In this document: positions 9,479-18,094 of the stretch, in pieces
Position numbering within the stretch: the stretch's first letter is position 1
Layout: each line of letters opens with the position of its first letter
From: JACPYG01 sp038063015
GTDB taxonomy: Bacteria; Patescibacteriota; Minisyncoccia; Minisyncoccales; Staskawiczbacteraceae
Reading direction: 5' to 3'
Length of the DNA stretch: 64,000 nt
Assembly (NCBI GenBank): GCA_038063015.1
Contig: JBBTVX010000006.1
Location: 8,790 to 72,789, forward strand
Program-made: the position numbers and the translations under genes
Notes under the pieces: generated by a model
Seen by the model: only the letters and a program-made list of their open reading frames with translations
Databases searched by the model: none
What the model was told of the DNA's origin: nothing

Positions 9479-10069
9479 ATGTCAATTATTTTAACCGATG
9501 AAAATTTTGAAAAAGAAATTCAGGCCATAGGCAAGCCGGTTTTAGTTGATTTTTTCGCAACTTGGTGCGAGCCCTGTTCTGTTTTAACTCCAATTTTAGA
9601 AAAAGTGGCGGATGATTTAAAAGAAAAAATTGTTTTAGTTAAAGCCAATATTGACGAAATTCCTCAGACCGCCCAGAAGTTTGGAATCGATAGGATTCCG
9701 ACAATTGTTCTTTTTGAAAAAGGAAAACCAATCAGCAGTTTTGTGGGGTTAAGGTCAGAAAGGGATATTAAAGAATGGTTAGAGGAAGCGTTAAACCATG
9801 ACCAGTCAGAAAAGATTGAGGAATTGATAGTAGGGTATTCAAAATACGCAGAAGAAAATGGGTTTAAACTAAACCCCGATAAGAAAACCGTTGAAAGAGT
9901 AATCAAAGGATTGTTGGAAAACGAAAAAAAATATGGAGAAAAATATTGCCCATGCAGGAGGGTTACCGGAGACAAAGAAGAGGACTCAAAAAAGATTTGT
10001 CCCTGTTTCTGGCATAAAGACGAAATTAATAAAGACGGGCATTGTTTTTGCAGGTTATATGTAAAATAG
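9479..10069 (+). CDS. Thioredoxin fused to ferredoxin:thioredoxin reductase catalytic domain
   Basis: 196 aa from the ATG at 9479; a GTG at 9461 would overlap the regulator. Residues 1-105 are a thioredoxin with active site WCEPC (29-33). Residues 115-196 match the catalytic (beta) chain of ferredoxin:thioredoxin reductase: C157-P-C159, C174-P-C176, H179 and C189-F-C191. These are the CPC/CPC/CxC ligands of the [4Fe-4S] cluster and its redox disulfide. The fusion would be a self-contained, cluster-driven thioredoxin reductase. No FTR variable chain or ferredoxin is nearby. Confidence 0.85.
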   Translation: MSIILTDENFEKEIQAIGKPVLVDFFATWCEPCSVLTPILEKVADDLKEKIVLVKANIDEIPQTAQKFGIDRIPTIVLFEKGKPISSFVGLRSERDIKEWLEEALNHDQSEKIEELIVGYSKYAEENGFKLNPDKKTVERVIKGLLENEKKYGEKYCPCRRVTGDKEEDSKKICPCFWHKDEINKDGHCFCRLYVK

Positions 10070-10106
10070 GTATATGATTATAGACGATGTATATCTATAA
10101 AAATTT

Positions 10107-10505
10107 ATGAAACTTTTTATCACAATAAATTTTCAGAAAGGCGACAATAAAAAAGAAATTGAATATCTTTGCTGGCTCATAAAAGAAGCGGGTTTTGAAG
10201 ATTTTTGCTTTATTCGCGATGTGGAAAATTATAAAAATATCTTCAATAGTCCACAAGAGTTGATGCAGAGAGCGAGGAAAGAAATAAGCAAGTCAGACGC
10301 GCTATTGATTGATGTGACAAATAAGCCAACAGGAAGAGCTATAGAGGCGGGCATTGCTTATGCGTTAGATAAAAAAGTGATTCTTATAGCGAAAAAAGGT
10401 ACTCAAATAAAAAACATAGCCAGAGGTATTGCAAGTCTTGTAATAGAATATGATGTAATTGATAATATAGTTGCACCATTAAAAAAGTGGCTATCTAACA
10501 GCTGA
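10107..10505 (+). CDS. Nucleoside 2-deoxyribosyltransferase-like protein
   Basis: 132 aa. The central ISKSDALLIDVTNKPTGRAIEAGIAYALDKKVILIA is the core of the nucleoside 2-deoxyribosyltransferase family, with the catalytic Glu in IEAGIAYA and a Rossmann-like strand after it. Enzymes of this fold exchange bases on deoxynucleosides, or hydrolyse nucleotides. It starts at an ATG 37 bases after the redox fusion gene. Confidence 0.7.
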   Translation: MKLFITINFQKGDNKKEIEYLCWLIKEAGFEDFCFIRDVENYKNIFNSPQELMQRARKEISKSDALLIDVTNKPTGRAIEAGIAYALDKKVILIAKKGTQIKNIARGIASLVIEYDVIDNIVAPLKKWLSNS

Positions 10506-10511
10506 ATTTGA

Positions 10512-10540
10512 CATATTTGAGTAAAACTTGTAAGGTAAAA
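10512..10540 (+). promoter_or_regulatory. Possible promoter before the radical SAM gene
   Basis: TTGACA is followed by a 17-base spacer and TAAGGT in the gap after the deoxyribosyltransferase-like gene. A small hairpin (CTGAGAA / TTCTCGG with TTTT after it, about 10549-10570) follows and may act as an attenuator or leader structure. GAGGAAAAAAAGCA precedes the downstream ATG as ribosome binding site. Confidence 0.4.
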
Positions 10541-10612
10541 GTAGTACGCTGAGAAAGATTCTCGGTTTTGACAAGTGAACAAGAACCTTTAGATATGTGA
10601 GGAAAAAAAGCA

Positions 10613-11967
10613 ATGATTAGACCAACACTTCAGCACTATGATTTAGTTCTAGTGAATACCCCCGCTCAAGACTATGGGGTGTGCATCGAACAAGACCAGA
10701 GTGGAACTATTCCGCCTCTTGGTCTGGGAAGTATTCTTACTTTTCTTGCACATCATGGTAAAAAAGTTGGTTTGTTAGACGCTGATGCGTTAAAGATGTC
10801 GGTTGTCGAGACAATTGATTTTTTACGGTCTTGTCCGACAGATTATGTTGGGTTTACTGCTATGTCCGAAAATATCCATATTGCAGGTTATATCGCTCAA
10901 GCATTACCTCAACGGACTATTCTCGGTGGAATCCATGCGAGATTAATCCCGGAAGAAACTATTCAACAATTTTCTTTCTTTTATGCCGTAGTTCATGGCG
11001 AAGGGGAGGAGTCGACTCTCAAAATTATCGATGGTACTCCTCGCGAAGAAATTACAAGTGTGGCATTTGTGGATGGTGAAAAATATGTGGTTAATCCTAA
11101 AGGAGAATGGATTGATGTTAATGCCATCCCACCCATCGACAAAATTTTCTTCGAGCCAACAGGAGAAACATATTATATGATTACCTCGCGTGGTTGCCCA
11201 TTTAACTGTTCTTATTGCGCAAGTCCGCTTCTTTGTGGTCGTGTGGTGCGATTTGAATCTATGACTCGAGTTGTAGCACAGATGAAAATAGCGTACGATG
11301 ATGGCAAACGTTTTTTTCATTTTCTTGATGATCAATTTTTGATTAGTGAAAAGCGAGCTCGGGAATTTTTCGAAGGACTTAAGAGCGTAGATCTTTACGG
11401 CATAATCACTTGGCGAGCCATGGCTCGCGTTGATGTCCTTTTGGGTATGTCAGAGGAAACTTTGCATGCGCTCAAGGAAAGCGGTGGTACAACTATCGCC
11501 ATTGGCATAGAGAGCGGTTGTGATCGTATTCTCAAAATGACTCACAAAGGTTCAGATAATAATATGGCAAAAGTGGTGGTAAAAAAATTAGTTGATTTAG
11601 GTTTTATCGTCAAAGCATTTTTTATTCTAGGATTTCCGACAGAAACCTACCGAGAAATTCAAGAAACGCGAAACTTTATTATGGAGCTAGGTAAGTTAGG
11701 TCTTAGTTATTTCAATGTCGCTATTCTTCGTCCTTATCCGGGGACGGGGTTTATTACCAACTTTTGGGTCAGGGATATCGCCCAGAGGAGATTTTTTATG
11801 AAGATATCCGAGACAATATAGTAGCCCCGGATAAGAAATATATTCATGGCTACTATAATCATCTAAATAGGCAAGTTCAAATATCGGCCGTTTCCAACGA
11901 CGAACTTCGTAGGTTTATTTCAGATATGATTCAGGAGTTTGATAATTGCTTCGGCCGAGTGGACTAG
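10613..11967 (+). pseudogene. B12-binding-domain radical SAM protein, single-base frameshift near the 3' end
   Basis: The N-terminal ~170 residues resemble a cobalamin-binding Rossmann domain (LVLVNTPA, IPPLGLGSILTFL). A radical SAM core follows, with the CxxxCxxC motif C195PFNC199SYC202. The frame ends early at 11821, but the natural C-terminus (GQGYRPEEIFYEDIRDN...) continues in another frame to 11967. Adding one G in the run 11746-11749 restores RPYPGTGVYYQLLGQGYRPEE. So it is a sequencing/assembly error or a recent frameshift. Such proteins often methylate or rearrange unreactive carbons; the substrate is unknown. Confidence 0.75.
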
Positions 11968-11980
11968 TTGAATAAAAATT

Positions 11981-12030
11981 CGCCAGAGAGAGATACTTTA
12001 AAAAATCTCTTTCTGGCGATATTAATTTTA
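11981..12030 (+). terminator. Hairpin terminator after the radical SAM gene
   Basis: Arms 11981-11994 (CGCCAGAGAGAGAT) and 12005-12018 pair over 13-14 bp with one G-U, followed by an AT-rich tail ending TTTT. Confidence 0.55.
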
Positions 12031-12035
12031 AAATT

Positions 12036-12605
12036 ATGAAGATAGAAGAAGAAATTAAATTTATTATCAAAACCGATAGAATAGACGAAATTGTTGGCAC
12101 TATTTTAAAAGCCAATTTTGAAGAAACAAGTGTTTTAAAAATTAAAGATACTTATCCCGATACAAAAGATTTCGCTATTCTTAAAAGCTTACAAGGTTTT
12201 CGCAAAAGAGTTATAGAGGTAATTTCCGTGAAAAACATCCCTTCAGATGCACCCATACAAGAAAGGTTTGTTTATAAAAAGAAAATTGGCGAAACGGTCT
12301 ACGAAGAAAAAATCACCGAGGCACAGTTTGCGGAAAAAACAAAAAGTTTAAAAAATCATATTGTGATTGAAAAAAATAGGTTCGTTTTTGTTAAAGATGA
12401 TGTTGAGATTGTTGTTGATATTGTTTGTGGCGTGGGCAATTTGTTAGAGATAGAATGTAGCAAAGATAGTAAACCACAACAAGTATTCAATAGTTTAGGG
12501 ATGAAACATGATTGGGTTGAAAGAACAAAATTAGGAGCAACAGAACTATGGTTAGAAAAAAATAGAGATCTCGTTATTGAGTTCAAAAAAAACAATCGAA
12601 AATAA
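12036..12605 (+). CDS. CYTH domain protein (triphosphate tunnel / class IV adenylate cyclase-like)
   Basis: 189 aa. The N-terminal EEEIKF matches the ExExK signature of CYTH proteins. Alternating charged strands follow (QGFRKRVIEV, ERFVYKKKIG, VEIVVDIVCGVGNLLEIE), and C-terminal acidic metal ligands lie in LLEIECS. Members hydrolyse triphosphates such as thiamine triphosphate or inorganic triphosphate, or cyclise ATP. The substrate cannot be told from sequence. It lies 10 bases before obgE. Confidence 0.8.
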   Translation: MKIEEEIKFIIKTDRIDEIVGTILKANFEETSVLKIKDTYPDTKDFAILKSLQGFRKRVIEVISVKNIPSDAPIQERFVYKKKIGETVYEEKITEAQFAEKTKSLKNHIVIEKNRFVFVKDDVEIVVDIVCGVGNLLEIECSKDSKPQQVFNSLGMKHDWVERTKLGATELWLEKNRDLVIEFKKNNRK

Positions 12606-12615
12606 AGGTTAAGAT

Positions 12616-13584
12616 ATGATTATAGACGATGTAAAAATAAAGATTACAGCTGGACACGGCGGGAAAGGCCTGGTGGTTTTTAACAAAACAAAAATGGCCC
12701 TGGGCCCCACTGGAGGAAGCGGAGGTTGCGGCGGCAATATTTTTTTACAAGGAGTTTCTGATATAGGAGCTTTAAGGCAGTTTCGTTTTAGAAAAGACAT
12801 TAAGGCCGAGGATGGTCAAAACGGTAGAAATCAGCTTCATGACGGCCATGATGCCGGGGATTTAATTTTACTGGTGCCGGTTGGTACGGTTTCCCATAAT
12901 CTTACAACTAGAAAAACTTTGGAAATTACCAAAATAGGTCAGTTGGAATTAGTTGCCAAGGGCGGAAAAGGAGGAAGAGGAAATTTTCTTTTTAGGTCAG
13001 CGACTAATACCAGTCCAAAGCAATTTGAAGAGGGAACAAATGGTCAATCTTTTGAATTGCGCCTTGAATTAAAAATGATTGCCGATGTCGGTTTCGTGGG
13101 GCTTCCCAATGTCGGCAAATCTAGTTTGCTCAATGAATTAACCGCCGCCAAAAGTAAGGTGGCAAATTATCCTTTTACAACTTTAAATCCCAATTTAGGC
13201 GTATATTATGATTTGATATTGGCCGATATCCCGGGGCTGGTAGAGGGGGCTTCGGCCGGCAAAGGATTGGGCATTAAATTTTTACGCCACATAGAACGGA
13301 CAAAAGTTTTGTTTCATTTTGTTTCAGCCGATTCGGCAGACCCGGTTGGGGATTACAAAACAGTCAGAGCTGAATTATCAAAGTATAATGAATTGCTTTT
13401 AGAAAAAAATGAGTATATTTTTTTGAGTAAGTCAGATTTAGCTTTGCCAGAGGTTATTTTAAAAATGGTGGCAGAATTTAAAAAGGTTGGGCAAAAAATA
13501 ATTCCAATTTCAATAATTGACCCCGACAGCATAGAGAGTGTTAAAAAAATACTTAATAATTTAATCCTAGAAAAGACAGCTTGA
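12616..13584 (+). CDS. obgE: GTPase ObgE/CgtA
   Basis: 322 aa. The glycine-rich Obg fold spans residues 1-157 (GHGGKGLVVF, GGSGGCGGNIFLQG). The G domain has P-loop GLPNVGKSS near residue 162, TTLNPNLGV (G2), DIPGLVEGAS (G3) and SKSD (G4). Obg is an essential 50S-associated GTPase linked to ribosome maturation and stress. The C-terminal OCT domain of some homologues is missing, which is common. Confidence 0.95.
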   Translation: MIIDDVKIKITAGHGGKGLVVFNKTKMALGPTGGSGGCGGNIFLQGVSDIGALRQFRFRKDIKAEDGQNGRNQLHDGHDAGDLILLVPVGTVSHNLTTRKTLEITKIGQLELVAKGGKGGRGNFLFRSATNTSPKQFEEGTNGQSFELRLELKMIADVGFVGLPNVGKSSLLNELTAAKSKVANYPFTTLNPNLGVYYDLILADIPGLVEGASAGKGLGIKFLRHIERTKVLFHFVSADSADPVGDYKTVRAELSKYNELLLEKNEYIFLSKSDLALPEVILKMVAEFKKVGQKIIPISIIDPDSIESVKKILNNLILEKTA

Positions 13585-13614
13585 TTTTTTCAGAAAATTG
13601 TTGTAAGATGGGGT

Positions 13615-13866
13615 ATGACCAATAAAGAACATTTTTTAATAGAGCACAATAAATTATCTCCCCTAAGCTTGCAAGCCACCTTAATTTTACTCACTCGTTT
13701 TAAAGAAGAGAAAACATCTCTTTTTAAAGATGATAATTGGTCTATAGACAAACTTAGAAGGCCGTTTATATTATGGCTCACATCCTTGTCGCCAGAAAAG
13801 CAAAAAGATAGCGCCGAGCAAGGAAAGGATAGATTATTTCATCCATATCCTGTTACTAAAGTATAG
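13615..13866 (+). CDS. Small hypothetical protein
   Basis: 83 aa, not recognised. It has a predicted helical middle (LQATLILLTRFKEEKTSLF) and many Lys/Ser/Asp residues, with no membrane segment or metal motif. A GGGG lies 4-5 bases before the ATG. It sits 30 bases after obgE and 7 bases before the PAP2-like gene, so it is probably cotranscribed. Confidence 0.5.
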   Translation: MTNKEHFLIEHNKLSPLSLQATLILLTRFKEEKTSLFKDDNWSIDKLRRPFILWLTSLSPEKQKDSAEQGKDRLFHPYPVTKV

Positions 13867-13873
13867 GTCTATT

Positions 13874-14536
13874 ATGACGAGGCTTTTAAACAAAATTTAT
13901 TTAAGGCACAAAAATTTTTGGATAAAAGATAATTTTTTATCAGCGCTGATCAGCGGATTATTTCTTTTGCTGGCATTATTGGCGCAAAGCTATGCCAATA
14001 ATTACGTTGATTATGTTGCCAGCACTCCGGTAGGAGACATATTTTTAGACAATTTGCCAACTATTAATGTTGGTTTTTTTGTTGTTGAAGGAGTTTTGAT
14101 TTTTACCTTGATTATCGTATTTTTATTTTTAGCATTCCCTAAATATATTGCATTTACTTTAAAAACCTTGGCGCTATTTATTATTATCAGGTCATTTTTT
14201 GTCAGCTTGACGCACTTGGGAGTAAATCCCAATCAACTAACATTGAATCCGGAAAGTATCGGATTTAATATTTATAACTTTTTTTATAGCGCTAAAACCG
14301 ACTTTTTCTTTTCAGGGCACACGGGGGTTCCTTTTCTTTTTGCTCTTATTTTTTGGAAAGAAAAGTTCTGGCGGTATTTTTTCTTTATAGCTTCATTTAT
14401 TTTTGGCGCCAGCATGCTTTTGGCCCACATGCATTATTCAATTGATGTCTTCGCGGCCCCCTTTATAACATACAGCGTTTTCATGTTGGCAAAACATTTA
14501 TTTAAAGGCGACTTTAAATTAACGAGCCAAGAATAG
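13874..14536 (+). CDS. PAP2-like (sphingomyelin-synthase type) membrane phosphatase
   Basis: 220 aa with about six membrane helices. The C-terminal active-site motifs FFFSGHTGVPF and LAHMHYSIDVFAA match the SGH and HxxxD motifs of the PAP2_C lipid phosphatase/transferase family. These enzymes act on lipid phosphates at the membrane surface. Starting at the ATG at 13874 gives a cytoplasmic basic N-terminus. Confidence 0.75.
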   Translation: MTRLLNKIYLRHKNFWIKDNFLSALISGLFLLLALLAQSYANNYVDYVASTPVGDIFLDNLPTINVGFFVVEGVLIFTLIIVFLFLAFPKYIAFTLKTLALFIIIRSFFVSLTHLGVNPNQLTLNPESIGFNIYNFFYSAKTDFFFSGHTGVPFLFALIFWKEKFWRYFFFIASFIFGASMLLAHMHYSIDVFAAPFITYSVFMLAKHLFKGDFKLTSQE

Positions 14537-14568
14537 ATTAAGGGGTTTAGTTATTGACAGGTTGGCTA

Positions 14569-14597
14569 TTGTGGACACTTTTTGTTTCTGATATAAT
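14569..14597 (+). promoter_or_regulatory. Promoter of the putative restriction-modification operon
   Basis: TTGTGG (14569-14574), 17 bases, TATAAT (14592-14597), 18 bases before the methyltransferase ATG. A TTGACA at 14554-14559 is also present but too far from this -10. Confidence 0.5.
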
Positions 14598-14615
14598 AGA
14601 TTAAACTCCTTTAAT

Positions 14616-15512
14616 ATGTATAAATTAAAAGATCAATTTTATACGAAGCCGAGCGTATCAGAATACTGCTACAAGACATTTCAAAAGGTTTCAAAAGAGA
14701 TTGGAGTAAATTTAGAGCGATATATTTTTATTGAACCGTCCGCTGGGTGTGGTTCTTTTTTTCAACTTCTACCGAAAAATCGTAGAATAGGAATTGATAT
14801 AGAACCGAAAAGATTTTCTGGAATAGAAAATAAGGGAATAATCAAATCGGATTATCTTAGCTGGTATCCTAAAAATACAAAGAAAAAATATGTCGTAATC
14901 GGAAATCCGCCATTCGGATTGAGAGGAAAATTAGCTCTTGCTTTTATCAATAAATCTTATTCCTATGCCGATATGGTTGCTTTTATTTTGCCACAACTTT
15001 TTAATAGTGACGGCAAGGGGGTTGCAGGAAAAAGAGTAATAGGATATAAATTAGCATATAATGAACATTTGCCGCCAGATTCATTTATGTATCCAGACGG
15101 TACAGATATTCAAATAAATACCGTTTTTCAAGTTTGGACTAAAATCAATACAGATAAAATAAAAATAAAACCATCTAAAACTTGTAGAAATTTTATTGAT
15201 GTGTATTCTTTATCTGATGGTGGTTTGCCAGCAAACACAAGAAATAAGGATATGATAAAAAAATGTGATGTGTATTTGCCATCCACGACCTTTACAGGGA
15301 TGAAAGCATATAAATCTTTTTATGATTTACCGCACGAGAGAGGTTATGGAGTAGTTATTAAAAGAGATAAAAAAAAGATAAAAGACATTCTTTGTAATAC
15401 TGATTGGGAAAAAACTGCTTTTTTATCTACTAATTCTGCTTTAAATCTACGAACAAGTTTAATTGAGAATGTAATAATAGAAGCAGGTTATTTTGATAAA
15501 CATTTAATATGA
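14616..15512 (+). CDS. Putative DNA N6-adenine methyltransferase
   Basis: 298 aa. Motif I (SAM binding) reads EPSAGCGSF at about residues 47-55, and the catalytic motif IV is NPPFG near residue 98. The N-terminus DQFYTKP is common in type II and phage adenine methyltransferases. No separate target-recognition domain is obvious; the C-terminal half probably serves this. The stop overlaps the start of the next gene (ATGA), which encodes a nuclease-like protein, suggesting a restriction-modification pair. Confidence 0.75.
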   Translation: MYKLKDQFYTKPSVSEYCYKTFQKVSKEIGVNLERYIFIEPSAGCGSFFQLLPKNRRIGIDIEPKRFSGIENKGIIKSDYLSWYPKNTKKKYVVIGNPPFGLRGKLALAFINKSYSYADMVAFILPQLFNSDGKGVAGKRVIGYKLAYNEHLPPDSFMYPDGTDIQINTVFQVWTKINTDKIKIKPSKTCRNFIDVYSLSDGGLPANTRNKDMIKKCDVYLPSTTFTGMKAYKSFYDLPHERGYGVVIKRDKKKIKDILCNTDWEKTAFLSTNSALNLRTSLIENVIIEAGYFDKHLI

Positions 15513-16069
15513 AAATATCAGATATAATTTTCAAAAAAATAAAGGAAATAAAGAGAAGAAAACCACCCCAAAAGTTTGATTGGAATGATAGTTTATATGA
15601 AGATATACAATTTTTAACGATTGATGAAAGAGGACAACTGGGCGAGGAAATAACAGTGGAAATTTTAAAAGATTTTAAATGCAAAATTGATTATGATGCA
15701 AGTATCACGGAAGCGGTAAAGGGTTGGGATTTTATTTCTAATGGATTGAAAATAGAAGTAAAATTTGCTACTATCACAATCGGCACAGGATTGTTTCAAC
15801 ACGAAAACTTACACGCTCAAAGAGATTTTGATGGCATATTATTTATTGATGTTGCCCCGAATGAGATATATCTTACTGCTGTATGCAAGAAAGATATTAT
15901 TTGGAAGAACCTACACAGAAGACCAAACGGAGATTATAAATGCGATTTTTCTATAAAGCATATAAAAGATAACAAAATATCAAAGTTTGAAAAACATAAG
16001 TCAGGATCGATTAGTTCGTCAAAGGATTTTTTTAATACGTATAAATGGTTAGAGAAAAATTGTAAATAA
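15509..16069 (+). CDS. Putative type II restriction endonuclease, PD-(D/E)XK type
   Basis: 186 aa, Lys-rich. GWDFISNGLKIEVKFA (about residues 72-87) fits the PD-(D/E)XK nuclease core: Asp, then Glu-x-Lys after a short spacer. It overlaps the methyltransferase by 4 bases, the usual coupling of restriction-modification genes. I do not recognise the specificity family. The alternative is a solitary repair-type nuclease. Confidence 0.6.
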   Translation: MKISDIIFKKIKEIKRRKPPQKFDWNDSLYEDIQFLTIDERGQLGEEITVEILKDFKCKIDYDASITEAVKGWDFISNGLKIEVKFATITIGTGLFQHENLHAQRDFDGILFIDVAPNEIYLTAVCKKDIIWKNLHRRPNGDYKCDFSIKHIKDNKISKFEKHKSGSISSSKDFFNTYKWLEKNCK

Positions 16070-16079
16070 GATTGAGTTA

Positions 16080-16108
16080 TTGACGCGGGGGATATAAAAT
16101 AGTATAAT
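16080..16108 (+). promoter_or_regulatory. Strong sigma-70 promoter of structured RNA copy 1
   Basis: TTGACG (16080-16085), 17-base spacer, TATAAT (16103-16108). The predicted start near 16115 is about 10 bases before the RNA closing stem. Confidence 0.75.
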
Positions 16109-16125
16109 GATATTACTTGTTAGTT

Positions 16126-16285
16126 AGACCTGTTGCTTGATAATTATTCGTGACGAAATAAAAAAATTTTGAGCGAAAAATTAGAAAAACGACGATGTTT
16201 ATATGTTAATATAAGCAGAGGAGTTTTTATTATTTTGCAGCCAAAATTTTGAATTGCAGTAGATTAATTATTAAGCAACAGGTCT
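16126..16285 (+). ncRNA. Structured RNA element, copy 1 of 3 (unrecognised family)
   Basis: 160 nt closed by a 21-bp stem (16126-16146 with 16265-16285, one G-U). Inside are: a small hairpin TTCG-TGA-CGAA; a helix AAAATTTTG (16163-16171) with CAAAATTTT (16242-16250); and a helix AAAAAC (16185-16190) with GTTTTT (16223-16228). The last carries a purine-rich GACGA/GAGGA internal loop and an apical TTTATAT hairpin. Conserved single strands include GAGCGAAAA, GCAGCC and TTGCAGTAGA. It has its own promoter and lies 66 bases before the cold-shock gene, with no clear terminator between, so it could be a leader or an independent RNA. Confidence 0.75.
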
Positions 16286-16351
16286 ATAAGAGACGGGGTC
16301 GGGTTTCTAAATAAAAGCAAGGTAAAATAAAATAGAAATTAAAATAAAACC

Positions 16352-16549
16352 ATGACAGGAACTATCAAAACACTTACAGAAAAAGGATTTGGGTTCATTG
16401 CTCGCGAAGGCGAAACAAAGGATCTTTTCTTTCATTCTAATGATTTGAATGGTGTATCATACACTGAGTTAAAGGTTGGCGACGAAGTCACCTTTGATGT
16501 TGTTGAGGGCGACAAAGGCCCAAGCGCAAAAAATGTAACACGCGCATAA
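16352..16549 (+). CDS. cspA: Cold-shock domain protein
   Basis: 65 aa, the standard single cold-shock domain. RNP1 is KGFGFIAR (residues 11-18) and RNP2 is DLFFHSND (24-31). It binds single-stranded RNA/DNA and acts as an RNA chaperone. The preceding structured RNA and promoter suggest that its expression may depend on that leader. Confidence 0.95.
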   Translation: MTGTIKTLTEKGFGFIAREGETKDLFFHSNDLNGVSYTELKVGDEVTFDVVEGDKGPSAKNVTRA

Positions 16550-16561
16550 TACATTTTCCAA

Positions 16562-16593
16562 AAAGCCCCCCGCTATGCGGGGGGCTTTTTGCT
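16562..16593 (+). terminator. Intrinsic terminator after the cold-shock gene
   Basis: AAAGCCCCCCGC, loop TATG, GCGGGGGGCTTTTT: a 12-bp GC-rich stem followed by a T run. Confidence 0.95.
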
Positions 16594-16638
16594 CGTTAGT
16601 TCTTTTAAAATTTGTGATATATGGTAAAATAAAAAAAT

Positions 16639-18093
16639 ATGGACAACCTAACAAATCTTCCTAATCAAAATACTCAAATTAGCGCTATTCAGCCCAATAA
16701 AAGACTTAAAGCTTCTTTAATTTTAGCAGTATTGATGTTTTTACTTACTTTGGCCGTAGGTGCATTTTTGTTGTTTTATTATTTTGGCCGGTCTCAAAGC
16801 GATTTAGCGAAAAATGCTCTAAAATCCATTTCTAATTATCAGGCGAATATTACTTTTGAAACACAGGATAGAAATTTTGAATCCGAAATGATTGCACAAA
16901 AAAGCCAATCTGTTTTTGTAAAACAGAAAATTTCTACCGCGCTTCCCACAGCAATAATAAATTCGACTGCGCCGGACCAAGAAAATACAAAACAAAATAT
17001 TATTCTGTTAGACGGAAAAATATATATTCAAGATAATTATGACGGCAGCTATTACGTTTCATCCGATAATAGTTTGGAACAACAATTTATTAAAAAAATT
17101 TCTTATTTTACCCCAGAAAATATATTGCGCTTATTTTCTGATTCCAACGAATTATCCATAGACACTATCCCGGAATCCTTGCAAAAAGAACTGAATTTAA
17201 CATTTGACGGAAACGCAATCGGAAAACTGTCTATGAATATTGATTCCAAGACACATAGAATTTCTAATTTTTTCCTCGAAACAAATTCGAAAGAACTAAA
17301 GAGAGTATCAACATCCTTTTTAAATTATAACAATCAAAATATTGCTGGAATAGACACGCCGGCGTCTGTTAATGAGCTTGGAAGTTATTTGCAAAGAGAA
17401 AGCATTTATATAAGAACCGAGAAAGATGGTCTATATGATTCACTTTGGAATGTTTGGGAAAAGAAGTATTTCGGTTGCGACCATTGCGTTAATAAATATT
17501 GGGATGAGGATGGCGATGGTTTGCAGAATATAGAGGAGTTTATTTTTGGTTCCAATCCCTTAATGAAGGATTCTGATTTAAATGAAACAAACGACAAGGA
17601 TCAGTTAATAAAAGACAATAAAAATCCAGTGACCGGGACATCCGTACCAGATGTTTATGCAAAATCGATTAACACCCTTAATGCTTTTTTAAATTCGCCA
17701 TCACAACCGCTTGGCACGAGCGGTCAAACAACAGGAAGCACGCGTGGAAGAGACGCTGTTTTAATGCGCGGGAAAGATTATTTTTATGTTCCAAGCAGCG
17801 CGAAATATCTGAATTTTGAATACAAATTTTCAGTCAAAAATAATAGAAATTATGTGACATTATTTTTTGATAATAAACTCATTTATCTTATGACGCTATC
17901 GCCCAACGAGAATTCCCTTAGCGAAACAATTTTAGCGCATGTTCCAATTTCTGATTTCGCGGGAAAAAGCGGACAACTTATGTTCATACTTAATTCTTTT
18001 GGCCCGCCAGGCGGCAACTTTTACGTAAATCTTAGCACAATTAGATTCGGTTATAGTGATTACGATTATAGCGGGTACGACCGCCAATATTAA
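16639..18093 (+). CDS. Membrane-anchored hypothetical protein with a calcium-binding type repeat
   Basis: 484 aa. One membrane helix (about residues 28-55) follows a cytoplasmic tail. The extracytoplasmic part has a beta-rich domain, then DEDGDGLQNIEEFIFGSNPLMKDSD (about 290-315), a thrombospondin type 3/dockerin-like Asp-rich loop likely to bind calcium. A C-terminal beta-sandwich-like region ends in Tyr/Asp repeats (DYDYSGYDRQY). Function unknown. It ends one base before the next gene. Confidence 0.65.
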   Translation: MDNLTNLPNQNTQISAIQPNKRLKASLILAVLMFLLTLAVGAFLLFYYFGRSQSDLAKNALKSISNYQANITFETQDRNFESEMIAQKSQSVFVKQKISTALPTAIINSTAPDQENTKQNIILLDGKIYIQDNYDGSYYVSSDNSLEQQFIKKISYFTPENILRLFSDSNELSIDTIPESLQKELNLTFDGNAIGKLSMNIDSKTHRISNFFLETNSKELKRVSTSFLNYNNQNIAGIDTPASVNELGSYLQRESIYIRTEKDGLYDSLWNVWEKKYFGCDHCVNKYWDEDGDGLQNIEEFIFGSNPLMKDSDLNETNDKDQLIKDNKNPVTGTSVPDVYAKSINTLNAFLNSPSQPLGTSGQTTGSTRGRDAVLMRGKDYFYVPSSAKYLNFEYKFSVKNNRNYVTLFFDNKLIYLMTLSPNENSLSETILAHVPISDFAGKSGQLMFILNSFGPPGGNFYVNLSTIRFGYSDYDYSGYDRQY

Positions 18094-18094
18094 A

